The notes beneath the pieces are model-generated. The model was not told the origin of the DNA. It saw nothing but the letters and a program-made list of their open reading frames with translations, and made no database searches. From Mytilus edulis (Eukaryota; Mollusca; Bivalvia; Mytilida; Mytilidae), in NCBI RefSeq assembly GCF_963676685.1, contig NC_092348.1, positions 14,482,867-14,546,866 on the forward strand: a stretch of DNA of 64,000 nucleotides, given 5' to 3'. This document shows, in pieces, positions 21,761 to 33,317 of this stretch. Within the stretch, counting starts at the first letter, position 1, and each line of letters begins with the position of its first letter. A program made the position numbers and the translations under genes.

Positions 21761-22370
21761 TAACTTTATTTCCTAATATATTCTTATAATTTTACTGTCT
21801 CATACAACTAAGTGCAAATGGGAAATTTTAAGATAACAGTCCTGGCAAGCTAGCTTCTGTCAACTTCCTCTGAGTAATAGTTGATCATCTCAATGGTAAA
21901 CACATGATTTCCTGGTTTTAGGTTGTCCTTGTATCAGCTTAAATGAGCGTCATAATTCACCTTTCCCATTTGTCCACTGTTTCCATATAATACGAACTGT
22001 TAGTCTTTATGCGATATGTAATGAGCTGTGACCCACAAGCCCTGTACAAAATATAAAATAATAAACGGCAGTAATTCATTTTCAAAATATGTCATTACAT
22101 GATCAGTTGTGAGACAAATAAACATGACTGAAGGTTAGAAAATTGTAGTTTTTGTTGTTGACTGTCATCCCACCCATTCTTAAAAAAGCATGTTATGCTA
22201 GGGTGAACATTGCTTTGAATAGAAGTTGATCATTCCTATTAGATATTGTCTGTTTCAATGCATCTATTGATTGATTCAAAATCGTACTAGTGATTGGAAG
22301 TCTCATATTTTGATTTCTTCCCTAGTGCACTGATTTCAGTACCTTATTGATAATGAATGAATCAGTTGGA
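21761..22370. other. Spacer between minisatellite and gag-like ORF
   Basis: No gene, repeat or motif recognised; probably internal sequence of the gag-bearing element. Confidence 0.4.
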
Positions 22371-22922
22371 TCAGGCCAATTTTGCTCTTAAATATAGTTC
22401 TAGGTGTGTACTCCCCCATTGCGCTTCTCCTCTTTCTATTAATTTCCTAAATTCAATATCATAAAATTGCCAGTTCCCCCCTTCTCGTAACATTTCCATG
22501 ATTAATTCCATATGGTGGGGAATTACAGACCCTAATTCAGGGGTTTTAGTGCAAATTATTGATATAAATTTATTCCAGGCTGATAGCCATTGGTTTAGAG
22601 TTAATGTTTTCTTGTTTTGTTCTTCTGTAATGGACAATTCAGGGTTGTCCGCCCTATGAACCAGTTGTAATCTGTATTTTGTCTCATCATTTTCCAATAG
22701 GGAATTGAAGTTAATATACTGTTCGGCCCAGATCTGTTGTTTTAATTTAACTGATATGTTTCCCCCTGGTTTGAGTGAGCAAATAACAAAGGCTGATTGT
22801 CCCCCAACAACTTGTTTATCAACATTTGGTTGTACAGCCAGAACCTCTGGGCTGACAACTTCATTGTTACTGTCATTGTTTTGCTCTCCATTACCTTGGA
22901 TGTTTCTGTTCAGATTGTCCAC
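22371..22922 (-). CDS. Gag-like ORF, C-terminal part (DIRS/Ngaro type)
   Basis: The frame is open upstream of the ATG, back to about 22980 (KNGNSDVQAAEVQSHVDNLN). It includes SLKPGGNISVKLKQQIWAEQ, TLTLNQWLSAWNKFISIICT and FRKLIERGEAQWGSTHLEL, and stops near 22371. A predicted helical protein with a Trp-rich LNQWLSAWNKF segment resembles gag proteins of DIRS/Ngaro elements. A one-base frameshift separates it from the N-terminal ORF just upstream. The assignment is by resemblance, not search. Confidence 0.5.
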   Translation of the reverse strand: MDNLNRNIQGNGEQNNDSNNEVVSPEVLAVQPNVDKQVVGGQSAFVICSLKPGGNISVKLKQQIWAEQYINFNSLLENDETKYRLQLVHRADNPELSITEEQNKKTLTLNQWLSAWNKFISIICTKTPELGSVIPHHMELIMEMLREGGNWQFYDIEFRKLIERGEAQWGSTHLELYLRAKLA

Positions 22923-22968
22923 ATGACTTTGGACCTCAGCTGCCTGAACATCTGAATTGCCATTTTTT

Positions 22969-23202
22969 TTAAGCTATCTTGTGAAAAAATTCCTCCATCC
23001 TCCTTTCCATACGGCTAGCTACCCTTTCTGTTACCCTATTGGTCAACTCCTCCATGACATCTGGTGATATAACTGTTATATTATTTGGGGGGATTGAAGG
23101 CCCACTTTGTATAGCGGTTGAACTTTTCTTCCTCTGGGCAGCAGTCTTCATTTTCTTAATGGCACATGCAACTCCATACGAGGATTGTCTTTTTGGAGGC
23201 AT
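22969..23202 (-). CDS. Gag-like ORF, N-terminal part
   Basis: 77 codons starting MPPKRQSSYGVACAIKKMKT, a basic N-terminus. It ends DVMEELTNRVTERVASRMER then MEEFFHKIA and stop, a short coiled coil. It reads into the next ORF if one base is shifted near 22975, so together they are probably one broken gag. Confidence 0.5.
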   Translation of the reverse strand: MPPKRQSSYGVACAIKKMKTAAQRKKSSTAIQSGPSIPPNNITVISPDVMEELTNRVTERVASRMERRMEEFFHKIA

Positions 23203-25440
23203 TGTCTGGAATATACTTATGTTAACTTAATACGATAGTCGGATACTTTCAATCATAAATAATATCATAATAGGACTATTTTGTTTTATTGAATGTGTAT
23301 TCATTTTTCTTTGTATTTCAGCTTGATTATTCATGTTATTGTTAACCTGTTTGAATAATTAAATAAATCTGGACGATACTCATCCGTTAAATTGTTTGTT
23401 TGTATTCAATAATGCAAGTTTCTGCTTTGTGTTGTTATCTTGTATTAATTTATGGTTAGTGCCACTTGAACCATGGTTATGCATCATTGTCATTTTGTTG
23501 CGATTGTCCACCGGAAGTTTACAAAATATTACAAAATTTTCGAGTGCGGCTCAGATACGTGTAAATTTCCGTTCTCTAATTATTTCATCTTTTGCAGGCA
23601 TTGATAACTGCTCCTCTTATTGACTTGTATAAATGGTATTGACCTTTCGTATTCATGTACTCCATTAGAAATAAATTTATCTTTGCATGAATATTAATGT
23701 GTCGTGTCGTGATCCCGAAAGATAAATTTCGATGATTTTTCAACCTCGTTTTTTATCATTTTATTTATTTCTTGTGCTTTTCCGAAATACATATTCTTGT
23801 ATGCCCCATCTCTGACACTTGTAATTTTCTCGGTTGTATCCATCTTTCTTAAATTGGAAATTAAAATATTTTATGAAAATTGAATGTCACCAAATTTCTG
23901 TGTGTTCTTCCTTTGACAGCTATTTGGAAAAGAGGCTGGAAATAAAAACATGTGTTTGAAGCAACGCCCCCGTATCAATTGCAAAATTCCAAAGAGTTTC
24001 AGGTTAGATAATCACATATGTACCATCCGTAAATTTTTCTACATATTTCTAAAATTTACAAAACATGATAACACAAGACTGAATACAATTAAAATTTAGT
24101 CTTTCATTGTACCATAAAGTCACCTATGCTGCACATAAGTGTATTTATAAGTCTTAAGCTCTGCACTACTTTAGATAATAAAACATTCATAAGCGTACAT
24201 TATCTCACTTTATTATTATTCAAATAGTTTACATTGATGATCGTCACCAACCAAAGTCAACACACAAAAGAGGATAAAAATACGACAGGTAAGTTTCAAT
24301 TGAAGAAATCCCCAGTATCTATGTAATGTGTAAATAAAAACGCAACAAAGATACTTTATACATATGTGTTGAAACACCTATTTCTGAATTAAAATAACTG
24401 TTGGTGTATATCACTTAAGGAATCACCGTTTAGAATTTTTCCTCTAAGTCCGGTATTTTTTTTTCATTTTTTTTTAACATAATTAGTTTATTTGCCAATA
24501 CCATGATTGATCCTGTAATTAGAAATGATTCTTGTTGCTGTTGCCCTTAGTTAAAACATACAATTTCCTTAACAATGAAGAGTTAGAGACGATTTTTTTT
24601 CTGTACGTAATGTGTTAAGTCTTTTCCTTTTCAATTTATGCAAGTTTGATGTCAATAGTATTTTTTTCTGTTTAAAAATGTTAAAACGCCTATATCCGGT
24701 CAACTATTCATGTTTCTGTGTTAAGAGTACGTAATTCGGAATCAATTGGGTAATTCGAAAAATTACTATTTTCAGCACTTCGTAAAAACACAACTGAAAG
24801 AAGTCCATTCATGATGTATCCTTAAAACTTCATAAGATCGAACATACGTCCAAACTTGGCTTTTTCTTAATAGCTCGAAATTGTAATGGCTCTTTCTGAA
24901 TAACCAAAAGTCGTATATTACAAACATGCAACTGTTGCTAATATCAGGTAACCCTTTCTGATAAAGACAACCGAATTTAAACCATCCGACCAAGGGGGGA
25001 TTGTTTTTAATCTCTTAATCTCTAGTTATTACTTCTTGTGTGAATTAAATATGCATTAGTAAATTAATAACTTCGAAAATATATGGAGATACAAATATTT
25101 GTAAGAAAAGAATTAAATTTTGGAAAATGGACACAATAACATAATTGCCATTAAACATATGAAATGAAACACACATCTTATTTTGTCGAGACAGTTTGCG
25201 TTAAAAAAAACCCACCTAAATATTTTTGAAATTGTTGCGATTTTAAGATTTTCTCGTTTTGGCAAACTGATACAATCGTCTTATATATTAAAATCTAAAA
25301 TCATGTCCAAACTTTCAAAATTTAAATATTAATAACAAATTAATTTTGATAATGAATAATGAGGATCCAAATGTACTATTTGCATTTTATAAATATATAG
25401 GAGATACCAAGAATTGAAGGACATCATAATCTGCAATAGC
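23203..25440. other. Sequence upstream of the gag-like unit
   Basis: 23230-23850 shows nothing recognisable. 23858-24150 is the A block of the 699-bp repeat. 24160-25440 is AT-rich with no feature recognised. Confidence 0.4.
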
Positions 25441-26010
25441 TAATTTCAATATAACTCTTTAATATGAATTTGGATACCATGTTACATACTTTTTGGAACT
25501 TTTGGATTATAGCTCTACATCTTTTATATAAGCTTTGGATTTTACATATTTTGGCCACGAGCATCACTGAAGAGACATTATTTGTCGAAATGCGCATCTG
25601 GTGCAGAAAAAATGGTACCGTTAATGTTATTACTACCACTGGGTCGATGCCTCTGCTGGTGGACTGTTAGTCCCCGAGGGTATCACCAGCCCAGTAGCCA
25701 GTGCTCCGGTACTGGCATGAAAATACGGACTTTTTTGTGTTATTAAATTTGCTGTTACAAAATGTTAAAAATTATTATAAATTAAGGAATGTATCTCCCT
25801 CGTGCAAAGCTCTGGTCCCTTTTACGGATTTGGCTATACTTTTTTGGAACTTTTGGATTATAGCTCTACATCTTTTATATAAGCTTTGGATTTTACATAT
25901 TTTGGCCACGACCATCACTGAAGAGACATTATTTGTCGAAATGCGCATCTGGTGCAGAAAAATTGGTACCGTTAATGTTATTAAGCCTGCACAGATCATA
26001 AGAAGAATTT
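25440..26010. repeat. Two tandem copies of dispersed repeat R2
   Basis: About 160 bp, including ACTTTTTGGAACTTTTGGAT, a TTGGCCACGAGCATCACTGA line and a CGAAATGCGCATCTGGTGCA line, occurs at 25488-25640 and 25838-25990, nearly identical. The intervening text (GGGTATCACCAGCCCAGTAG) also occurs at 27298-27350. Degraded R2 scraps lie at 2150-2215 and 16800-16860. Confidence 0.8.
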
Positions 26011-26565
26011 CAAATTCTCTGGCACCGTCCCTTGATGATCCTTGCTGGCTGGACACAGTATCTATAATCTTAAAAATATGTTTTTAAAATATATTTGAAA
26101 TAATTTAGAAGTTTGACTCATCTGCATTAAGTACAAGTAGGGACTTCCCTTTAAGCACCGACTCTTGATGCTTTCTGCAGATAAGTCATATTAAATATCC
26201 TTTACTATAAAATAATCTTGTTATTTGCAGTATACCTCATAGTCAAATGTGCAAAGTTTTGTTTTTTTCTGTATTTTTTTTTCTGTTTTCTCCGCACAAA
26301 CTACTAATGCCTCTTGTTTGTCTTTTCAAAGTAAAAATACACTAACCGGGTGCACTTGACTCAATGTCAACATAGTATTCATTGAATAATAATACATTGC
26401 TACTATTTTGTTGAGTGTATTTTCTGTAGTATATTATTTTATTTTTTTATTTTTTATAACACTTGTTACATATCTTTTATTGTCTGTGTATTGCATATGT
26501 TATTTTTTATAATAATATTGTCTGTATGCTGTATGCCCTCCTGGGGCCCTAATTTGGTAAATAAA

Positions 26566-26596
26566 AATATTCTATTCTATTCTATTCTATTCTATA
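26566..26596. repeat. TTCTA pentanucleotide array
   Basis: About five to six TTCTA units after AATTTGGTAAATAAAAATA. A similar degenerate ending lies at 57690-57745 (GGTGGAAAATATTCTACTCT), suggesting the tail of one retroelement family. Confidence 0.75.
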
Positions 26597-26779
26597 TATT
26601 GTCTGCTTCTTATGAGGATCATTATTCAAATATCGGGATTTATAGCAATAAGAAAATCTTGCTTAAAATTGTAGGAAGATATTTGACAAAGATTCCCTAT
26701 CTGATATACAAGACTCCAAAGAGGCTTCAGGATTCCTATATAACATAAAAAATAATAATTTCACATTCTTCTGAAAATA

Positions 26780-26900
26780 GTTATCAAAGGTTCCAGGATT
26801 ATAATTTAGTACGCCAGACGCGCGTTTCGTCTACATAAGACTCATCAGTGACGCTCAAATCAAAATATTTATAAAGCCAAATAAATACAAACTTCTCCGC
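26780..26900 (+). repeat. Dispersed repeat R4
   Basis: GTACGCCAGACGCGCGTTTC then GTCTACATAAGACTCATCAG. Near-copies at 62690-62800 and 30575-30615, diverged copies at 40185-40330 and 40535-40620. Confidence 0.7.
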
Positions 26901-27379
26901 CAATCGACAAATAATTCACACCAAAACTGTATAAACATTCATTAGAAATATTTGGCATATCGGGTTTAATTCAAATGAACATATAACTAACCAAAGTAAT
27001 AATTAGATTTTTAAACATCTTTCTTTTTAAAAGTACAAAGCCAAATCTTATTCAAACAAAGGGAATAATTATTTAGAGCGCTTTTATTGCTCAATAGTTG
27101 ATGACTGAGCATGTAGCAAACATAATGACAGTGATGCCACATATACTCCAATGGAAGTACAATTCTATCAATTTAATCAGACTCAATATACTCTGCTGAA
27201 TATAATATTGTGATGAACATTTAATATTTGAAAACAGTTATTTTTATTTACTAGCATGCACTGTTTCGATAACACTACTGTTAGTCTATTAACCAAGAGA
27301 GTATCACCAGCCCTGTAGTTAGAACTTCGGTACTGACATGATTTATAATATTTCCTCTAAATTCCCTGGTATGAAGATA

Positions 27380-27600
27380 AGAAAAAGTAAAAGGACAAAA
27401 ATACCGAACTCTGAGGAAAATTCTAAACTGAAAGTCCCTAAGTAAATTGCAAAACCAAAAGCGCAAACACATCTAACGAATGGATAACAACTGTCCTATT
27501 CATGACTTGGTAAAGGCATTTCCTTTTTTAGAAAATGGTGGATTAAACCTGGTTGTATAGCTATCTAAACCTCTCACTTGAATATCAGTCGCATAAAATT
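27380..27600 (-). repeat. Dispersed repeat R3
   Basis: Contains ACTGAAAGTCCCTAAGTAAA, a TCATGACTTGGTAAAGGCAT line and AAACCTGGTTGTATAGCTAT, shared with 7540-7720 and 18090-18250. Confidence 0.6.
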
Positions 27601-27819
27601 AGTTATATTGTCAACGATGTGTGAACAAAACAAACAGACATTATAGGTAAAAATGTTAAAAATAGTGGTACAGCTATCAAAATTGTGTTATAATCTTAAT
27701 CATTACAAAATCAAGCAAATATGTCATCAAAAACAAACAAAATACATGAAATCAAAGCACATTAGCAAAAACGAAAGGGAAGATTTTTTTGTTTACCAGA
27801 ACAAAATACAATGAAGGGA

Positions 27820-28248
27820 TGTACACAGCTACTTTTGCATAGGTACTATTTCTGTACTAGAAAAATGCAGTACTGGAAATTTACTTTTAATATTTAGTAC
27901 TATTTCTTTACTTTAAAACTAATGTAATATTTAGGTACTTGTAATTTACAGTACTCGATTTGTACTTAATATTTTGGTACAGAAATAATAGAATATTCCA
28001 TGTTTGAAAATCATTACTTTAAGAGATTTGAAATAGAAATACTTTCAAAATGCTGAAAATGTAACGGTAGTAACCAAACATCTGTAGTTCCTAAATTTCA
28101 AATACAAATAAAGTACTGTAAAATACAGATACCTAAATATTACAATAATTTTAGAGTAACAAAATAGTACTGAATTTTAAAAGTAGATTTCCAGTACTAC
28201 AAATTTTTTAGTACAGAAATAGTACCTATGCAAAAGTAGCTGTTTACA
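27820..28248. mobile_element. 429-bp inverted-repeat MITE
   Basis: The ends are inverted: TGTACACAGCTACTTTTGCA at 27820 against TGCAAAAGTAGCTGTTTACA at 28229-28248. The similarity continues inward for about 130 bp (GGTACTATTTCTGTACT / AGTACAGAAATAGTACC). The interior is short and non-coding. A foldback MITE; target duplication not clear. Confidence 0.8.
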
Positions 28249-28840
28249 AGTATCGTGCCATTTCGAATGGATACTGCCAAAATAGGATAAACAGTAAAAG
28301 TATTTATCTACTAAGTCAAATAAAAGAAAACAGGGGGCGTTCCCCAGGGGACCTCTTGGATCCGCCTATGCCAATAAGTAATTAAAACGTGTGTGTTCAT
28401 CGAAATTATATCGTCATTATCATTGCAGTCAGATTTTTCTTAGCTTAAACCATGTTATGCCTTGTTCAGAACTACAATTTAATCGTCTGACATAGATAGT
28501 GGATCATTTGTCATTGACTTTTATATTGTACGATAAAAACAATCAGTCTGAAGCTTTGACGTAAAATTGGATTAACATATACAGATATTATTGTAACATT
28601 AACTTATTTTCTGCCGAAATAAAAAACAAAGTGTATTTGTGAAAATAGTAGCATTTGGTCTGGATCTATTTTGAAATTATAAAACATTTATAATTCCGTA
28701 AACAGCATATTAAACTGATAAAATGCCTGCTATTTGATATGCATATCACTACAACGTTTAAACTTAAAGGTGATCTGTACTTCACGTGTGCAAATGATTT
28801 GTAGACATGTTAATGTTATTAACTTTTTTTTATTTCAGTT
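28249..28840. other. Non-coding stretch before the sulfotransferase exon
   Basis: AT-rich apart from a short GC-rich patch (28330-28370); no feature recognised. May be intron of the sulfotransferase-like gene. Confidence 0.4.
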
Positions 28841-29912
28841 ACTAGGAATTCAAAAAGATTGGATTCAAAACCTTATAGCCAACGAATACATGTTTTGCAC
28901 CAAGCTTGCAAGTCAAGACTATATCAACAAAAAGCGAAGCTGAAACAGACAAAAAGGAAATATCTTTTGTACAACAAACAAAACAATTTTTTATTTTGTT
29001 TTGTGCAGAAAGTTGCATGTACATTCTGGAAAAGATTTTTTCTGTCTCTAGAAAATAAGATCGTCACAAATCTGACAGACACATCTCTTGTACATAAAAT
29101 GGATTTGCCAATAATCTCTTGGGAGTACACTGATGTAGATGTGAAAAAATTCTCTAAAGCAGCGTTGAGGGTTCAGTCTTATTTGTTAGAGATCCTTATT
29201 CTAGACTCTTTTCTGGTTATATTGACAAATTATTATATCCAAATCCACATTACTGGAATGTATATGGAACAAAAATTATAAGCAAGTACAGGAAGAACGC
29301 TACAGTAGAAAGTATGGAATGTGGATATGACGTCACATTTGCCGAGTTTGTAGAATATGTTGTAGATACTTATGAATACAAACCACGCCTTCTTGAGGAT
29401 CATTTTAGTCCTATACATCAACATTGTAGACCATGTGAAATTGATTATAAAATAATAGGAAAAATGGAAACTTTTAATGATGATGTGAATTATGTTTTAA
29501 TAAGCTCGAAGATGATGATTTAAAGCGATTAAGTGCGGGACACAATTTTAATGAAGAACTGCTACATATTGCAAACGATTTACACTATTATGGGAATATC
29601 AACAAGACCTGCTTTGAAGAAGTTAATGTGTTTGAACGAGTTTTAAAGACGCTATATCTGCGCGGATTTATAAGCATGGACAGAGTGTCAAACTTCAATA
29701 TTTCGACATTGAAACCTTCAAATGTTAATATTTTTTCTAAACTGTTATATAATAAAATATCAAAAACAGAGAAGCGACAGCAGTTGGTAGCACACTACAA
29801 ATCTCTTGGAAAATTATTACTTGATAGACTGAGAAGCTTTGTGAAAGCAGACTGTGTATTGTTTGGATACGATGAACGTCCCGGCGATATTTTCAATCAC
29901 TTATATCAATAA
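28841..29912 (+). pseudogene. Carbohydrate sulfotransferase (CHST/HNK-1 type) exon with frameshifts
   Basis: After an acceptor TTTATTTCAG, the frame reads YSQRIHVLHQACKSR, then LFCFVQKVACTFWKRFFLSL, the 5'-phosphosulfate (PAPS) binding loop of Golgi Sulfotransfer_2 enzymes. After a frameshift near 29150-29185 comes FVRDPYSRLFSGYIDKL, the 3'-phosphate binding motif. CGYDVTFAEFVEYVVDTY and HQHCRPCEIDYKIIGKMETF follow, both family signatures. A second one-base shift near 29500 leads to the C-terminal VLFGYDERPGDIFNHLYQ and TAA. In the family these enzymes sulfate glycan chains in the Golgi; the N-terminal anchor is missing. Key binding motifs are intact, so either a young pseudogene or assembly errors in a live gene. 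Unrelated to the B-box array. Confidence 0.82.
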
Positions 29913-30127
29913 ACTGCTTTCATGTGGCTAGACGGAGAAGTTTTAAGATAATCTATATTGTACTCACTGATAACCCACAGGCTAAAATAATCAGTCACTC
30001 CGTGACATTTTCATTGAAAAAATGTACAAATGAAACACGGTTACCAATATGGAGGGTTGAAATTATAGATAAACGATTTGTAATGAAAATAATTTTGCAT
30101 CAACAATCTATACTATTAATCTATCTA

Positions 30128-30968
30128 TCTATACTATTAAACGAGAAGACCTCATTTTGTGTGTCGCTTCTCTTCCTTCCACGATAAATTAATCATCATG
30201 CCTCTGTGTTCTATAGGTAACATGCATAGTCGCATTTGTCATCCATTTTTATGATTATTCAGATTGAGTTATTTTTGGAGAAAAACGTCAAAAAAGGAGT
30301 CTGAATATTGATTCCGTCATCAGACTGACTTTTAGTCATAGATAAGACTTCCGGTTTGACACATGCACAAGTACAACCAATCGTATGATAGATAACAAAA
30401 ATGAAAAATAAATAAGCCAATCAGAGCGTTCTCCATATCATGGTGTTTAGATCGCAAGAACCACAACTATTATACCTCCTTAGAGAGGACAATTATTTTT
30501 CGCGTTCATCAACATGTAAACTACGATTAGACTACTTTAAATAAACTCATCATAGATACCAGGACTGATTTTAGTATATACGCCAGACGCGCGTTTCGTC
30601 TACAAAAGACTCACTTAATATATAGAGACTCTCTGTATTCTGTCTACTCTTTGAAATGTTTACTATTTAAGGGTTCATACCAGTTGCATATATATTAAAA
30701 TAAGTAAAACATGTGGAAACAAGAATGTGTCCATAGTACACGGATGCCATATCGGCACTATATTTACTAAGTTTCGAGTTGATTGGACTTCAACTTCATT
30801 AAAAACTAATTCGACCAAACACTTTAACCTGGAACGGGACAGATGGACGGCCGAACTAACAGGATAGGGCTTTTGATACCTTTTATGAAATTATCCATAC
30901 ATATGTTTTACAAAAAAAACAGTTTACAAGCTGTATATATGCCCGCGATTTCGCGGGTGTGTTCTTGT
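30128..30968 (+). mobile_element. Helitron-like non-autonomous element
   Basis: Starts TCTATACTATTAAACGAGAA, a TC start with the style common to mollusc Helitrons. It ends with the hairpin CCCGCGATTTCGCGGG (30941-30956) about 10 bp before CTTG, near the CTRR end expected. No Rep/helicase coding. R4 and R7 fragments lie inside (30560-30615, 30705-30880). The right end is degenerate, so moderate confidence. Confidence 0.5.
30705..30880 (-). repeat. Dispersed repeat R7
   Basis: ACAAGAATGTGTCCATAGTA then CACGGATGCC, reverse complement of 52295-52325 and 55820-55850, ending in a GACAGATGGACGG line. Confidence 0.6.
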
Positions 30969-32526
30969 ACATTTTAAATTGAGTTAGATGTATCTGTATA
31001 ATAGTATCGAATAACAATTAACATGCTTATTATTGCTTTCAACAACCAATGTTGTTATCTTTATTCACGCCTGTTAAACATTCAAATCTCAACCAAATTG
31101 TTAAGCGAGAAAAAATGGTTTACTGGCGAACATGTGGAAAAGTGATCCCGATGTAATTTCAAATGACATTGGTCCGAGTATTAAACGAGACACGCTCTCA
31201 TTTAGTTTTCTATGGCATGGTATTCTCCGTTGTAATAAAAACCAAACACAGATTAACAATTAATTGACGAAAAGTCGACCTACCCTATCAATATTTTTTT
31301 ATACCAGAAAAGCTCAATAGGAAGAGCCAATTAACATTTTTCTTATTTAACTATTTGGTTGCGATTTGATGGTGTTATTTTTATGTTAAACATGTTAAAC
31401 TAGTCATTTCTTTCCTCTATTTCTTTTCTCAAAAACTGCTTGTAATTAATGTGACAAATCTTATCTTACATCATATATCAAAACAAAACTTTTGATAGAA
31501 TACACATGTCTTCTGATCATTTAGCTTATTTGAACAATTATCACTTTGCTTTACGTTACAATACGAACTAAACCAAGCAGTTACGCTGCTCCTTGGCCAC
31601 TTAGGCTTACAGCCAAATTTCGAATACGATTAATGTATTCAGACGCAGAAATCACAATTTGACGTTTCCATCAGTACCGAGTAAAGATATTCACTGACCA
31701 TAAAGATGTCATTACTATGTTTTGAAGAGATATGCTTAATCAGTGTTTTCAATCACATGAGAACTATTGACAGATTCAAAATATTTACTTTTATTTATAG
31801 TCACTTTAATTCATCTTAACTGTAAAACGGGATTGTTCATTCATATGATCTGAAACATCTATTTTATAATGTAAAGTTTTATAAAGGAGAAAACCATACC
31901 CTTATAAGAGGCATACAATGTATGTATCGATGAAGATATGTTTCCTGTTTATACCCTTTTATTTTGTTTAAATATTTTACTTCGTTTGTTTGTAAAATAA
32001 TCGTTAACACTTCAAAACAAATAAAGCAATATGACTTTAATTTCTAATATTAGATCAAAAGATCTGTAAATTTCAGAATGTTCACTTTGTAAACATTCCC
32101 CCTTTTTAGCTTATCACTAATGACTTAATTATCTAAGTGACTGTTTTTCTCCGATTGGGCATTTTGCGCACAATGTGTTTTTTTTTTGTTTTTTTAATTT
32201 TATACTCTTGGCTTTGAAATGTTAAGGTTTGAGAGTTTCTGATGAACAAAAATCCAGAAAAGCGCATCAGACGCAACAACGTTATAAAATAATTCCTCTT
32301 AAGGTATATTTGTATTCAAAAGGGTGTATTTTGTAGGCAAACGCTAAAGGACATATACATGATATTATGACATGATCAAATGTAATCTGTAATCTGTAAT
32401 GCATAGTTTGATAAGTAACTTAAGAACAGGTGAATACTACGTCATTATTTACAAAGCAATAAATTACCTTTATATACCATTTCCGGAAACGTGATCAAGA
32501 TAAATCGAAAAGGCTTCCTGCATGTC
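30969..32526. other. Upstream region of gene B
   Basis: Holds no gene. 31180-31215 resembles a Helitron start (TATTAAACGAGACACGCTCT) without a matching end. 32240-32280 is an R4 scrap. The last 100 bp include a TATA-like TTTATATA (32469-32476) and a TACGTCA half-site near 32438. Confidence 0.35.
32469..32476 (+). promoter_or_regulatory. TATA-like box upstream of gene B
   Basis: TTTATATA about 50 bp before the ATG. It would leave a very short 5' UTR unless the ATG is in a leaderless-like position; the AT-rich background makes chance likely. Confidence 0.2.
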
Positions 32527-33317
32527 ATGGCACAAATTTCTACACAAATCTGTCGTCTTTGCAAAGAAAATAGTGGTGTGTTTTATTGTTATGAATGTCA
32601 ACATGCATTATGCAAAATATGTCGTGAACGACACGATTTGATCCCGGCCACAAGTGGACATACGATTACAAATTCCAGCAACATAGACCTTGCAGTTTTT
32701 AGTAAGAAGTCGAAATGTTCTACGCATAATAAAGAATTCTTATTTTTCTGCGTGAAGTGTAATGAGTTTATATGCAGTAATTGTGTGATATCAACACACA
32801 AAGATCATTCATTCTCTGGGATTTCTGAGGCAGTGGCAGAGGAAAGAGAACAGGCCAAACGAAACTTAACTGATTTAAGATCAAAAATTGAAACGACACC
32901 TAACATCCAGGATAAGGTGAGAAGTTACATTGACCAACTCCCAGCTGACAGCAAAAAATGTGTTGAGACAATACAGTCTGTCAGTAAAGATCTTCAAACC
33001 TTTATCGAAACAAGAAAGAATATAAAAATAACAGAAGTCGAGGATAATGAATTTTTTGCTCTCCAAACCCATGAATCATTTATTAAAGATGCTAAGACGT
33101 CGTATAGACGATACAAACAAATAACATCGGAACTTGAAAATCTTCTTTCTGAAAAACATGACCCAACTTTTCATTCATGCTTTGGAGTTATTAAAATTGA
33201 CATGCAAAATTTAGCTGATGTACCAGCCGAACCATCTCTGACACCAGTGCAGTCTTTTGAAAATAAAATGTTGTATAAAGACATCATAGAATATATGGAA
33301 TCTAAAGTCGATGGCAG
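32527..33317 (+). CDS. Gene B exon 1: two B-boxes and coiled coil
   Basis: Start chosen at ATG 32527 (MAQISTQICRLCKE). An in-frame GTG at 32491 lies upstream but is not conserved, and gene C starts MAQASTQICRLC at the same point. Finger 1 uses C9, C12, C21, C24, C29, C32 and H36/H45. Finger 2 uses C64, H67, C75, C78, C83, C86, H91 and H94 (CSTH, CVKC, CSNC, HKDH). Residues from about 100 are charged and heptad-like (AEEREQAKRNLTDLRSKIE). The exon has 263 codons plus two bases and the donor is AG|gtaagt. Exactly the same length, 791 nt, as gene C exon 1. Unspliced, it stops at the donor (AGG TAA). Confidence 0.88.

Larger units (their letters stand above)
18795..24150 (-). mobile_element. Candidate gag-only DIRS/Ngaro-like element with split direct repeats
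   Basis: On the minus strand: a 290-bp block (call it A, 23858-24150), gag-like ORFs (23202-22371), about 600 bp of spacer, a 44-bp minisatellite, then blocks in the order B, A, B, A, B (20520 down to 18795). The A block is shared between both flanks, and B-A is the 699-bp tandem unit. Interspersed direct repeats around a gag of this type suggest the split direct repeats of tyrosine-recombinase retroelements. RT, RNase H and recombinase are absent. The grouping into one element is inference. Confidence 0.45.
26011..27819. other. Intergenic stretch made of repeat fragments
   Basis: 26230-26600 resembles a retroelement 3' end leading into a TTCTA pentanucleotide array (26566-26596). 26780-26900 is R4, 27290-27360 an R2-associated fragment and 27380-27600 R3. 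Other parts hold nothing recognised. Confidence 0.45.

Noticed and set aside
32491..32526. In-frame GTG-initiated N-terminal extension of gene B
   Set aside because: GTG is not a normal start here, the extension is not conserved, and gene C aligns from the ATG (MAQ) onward.
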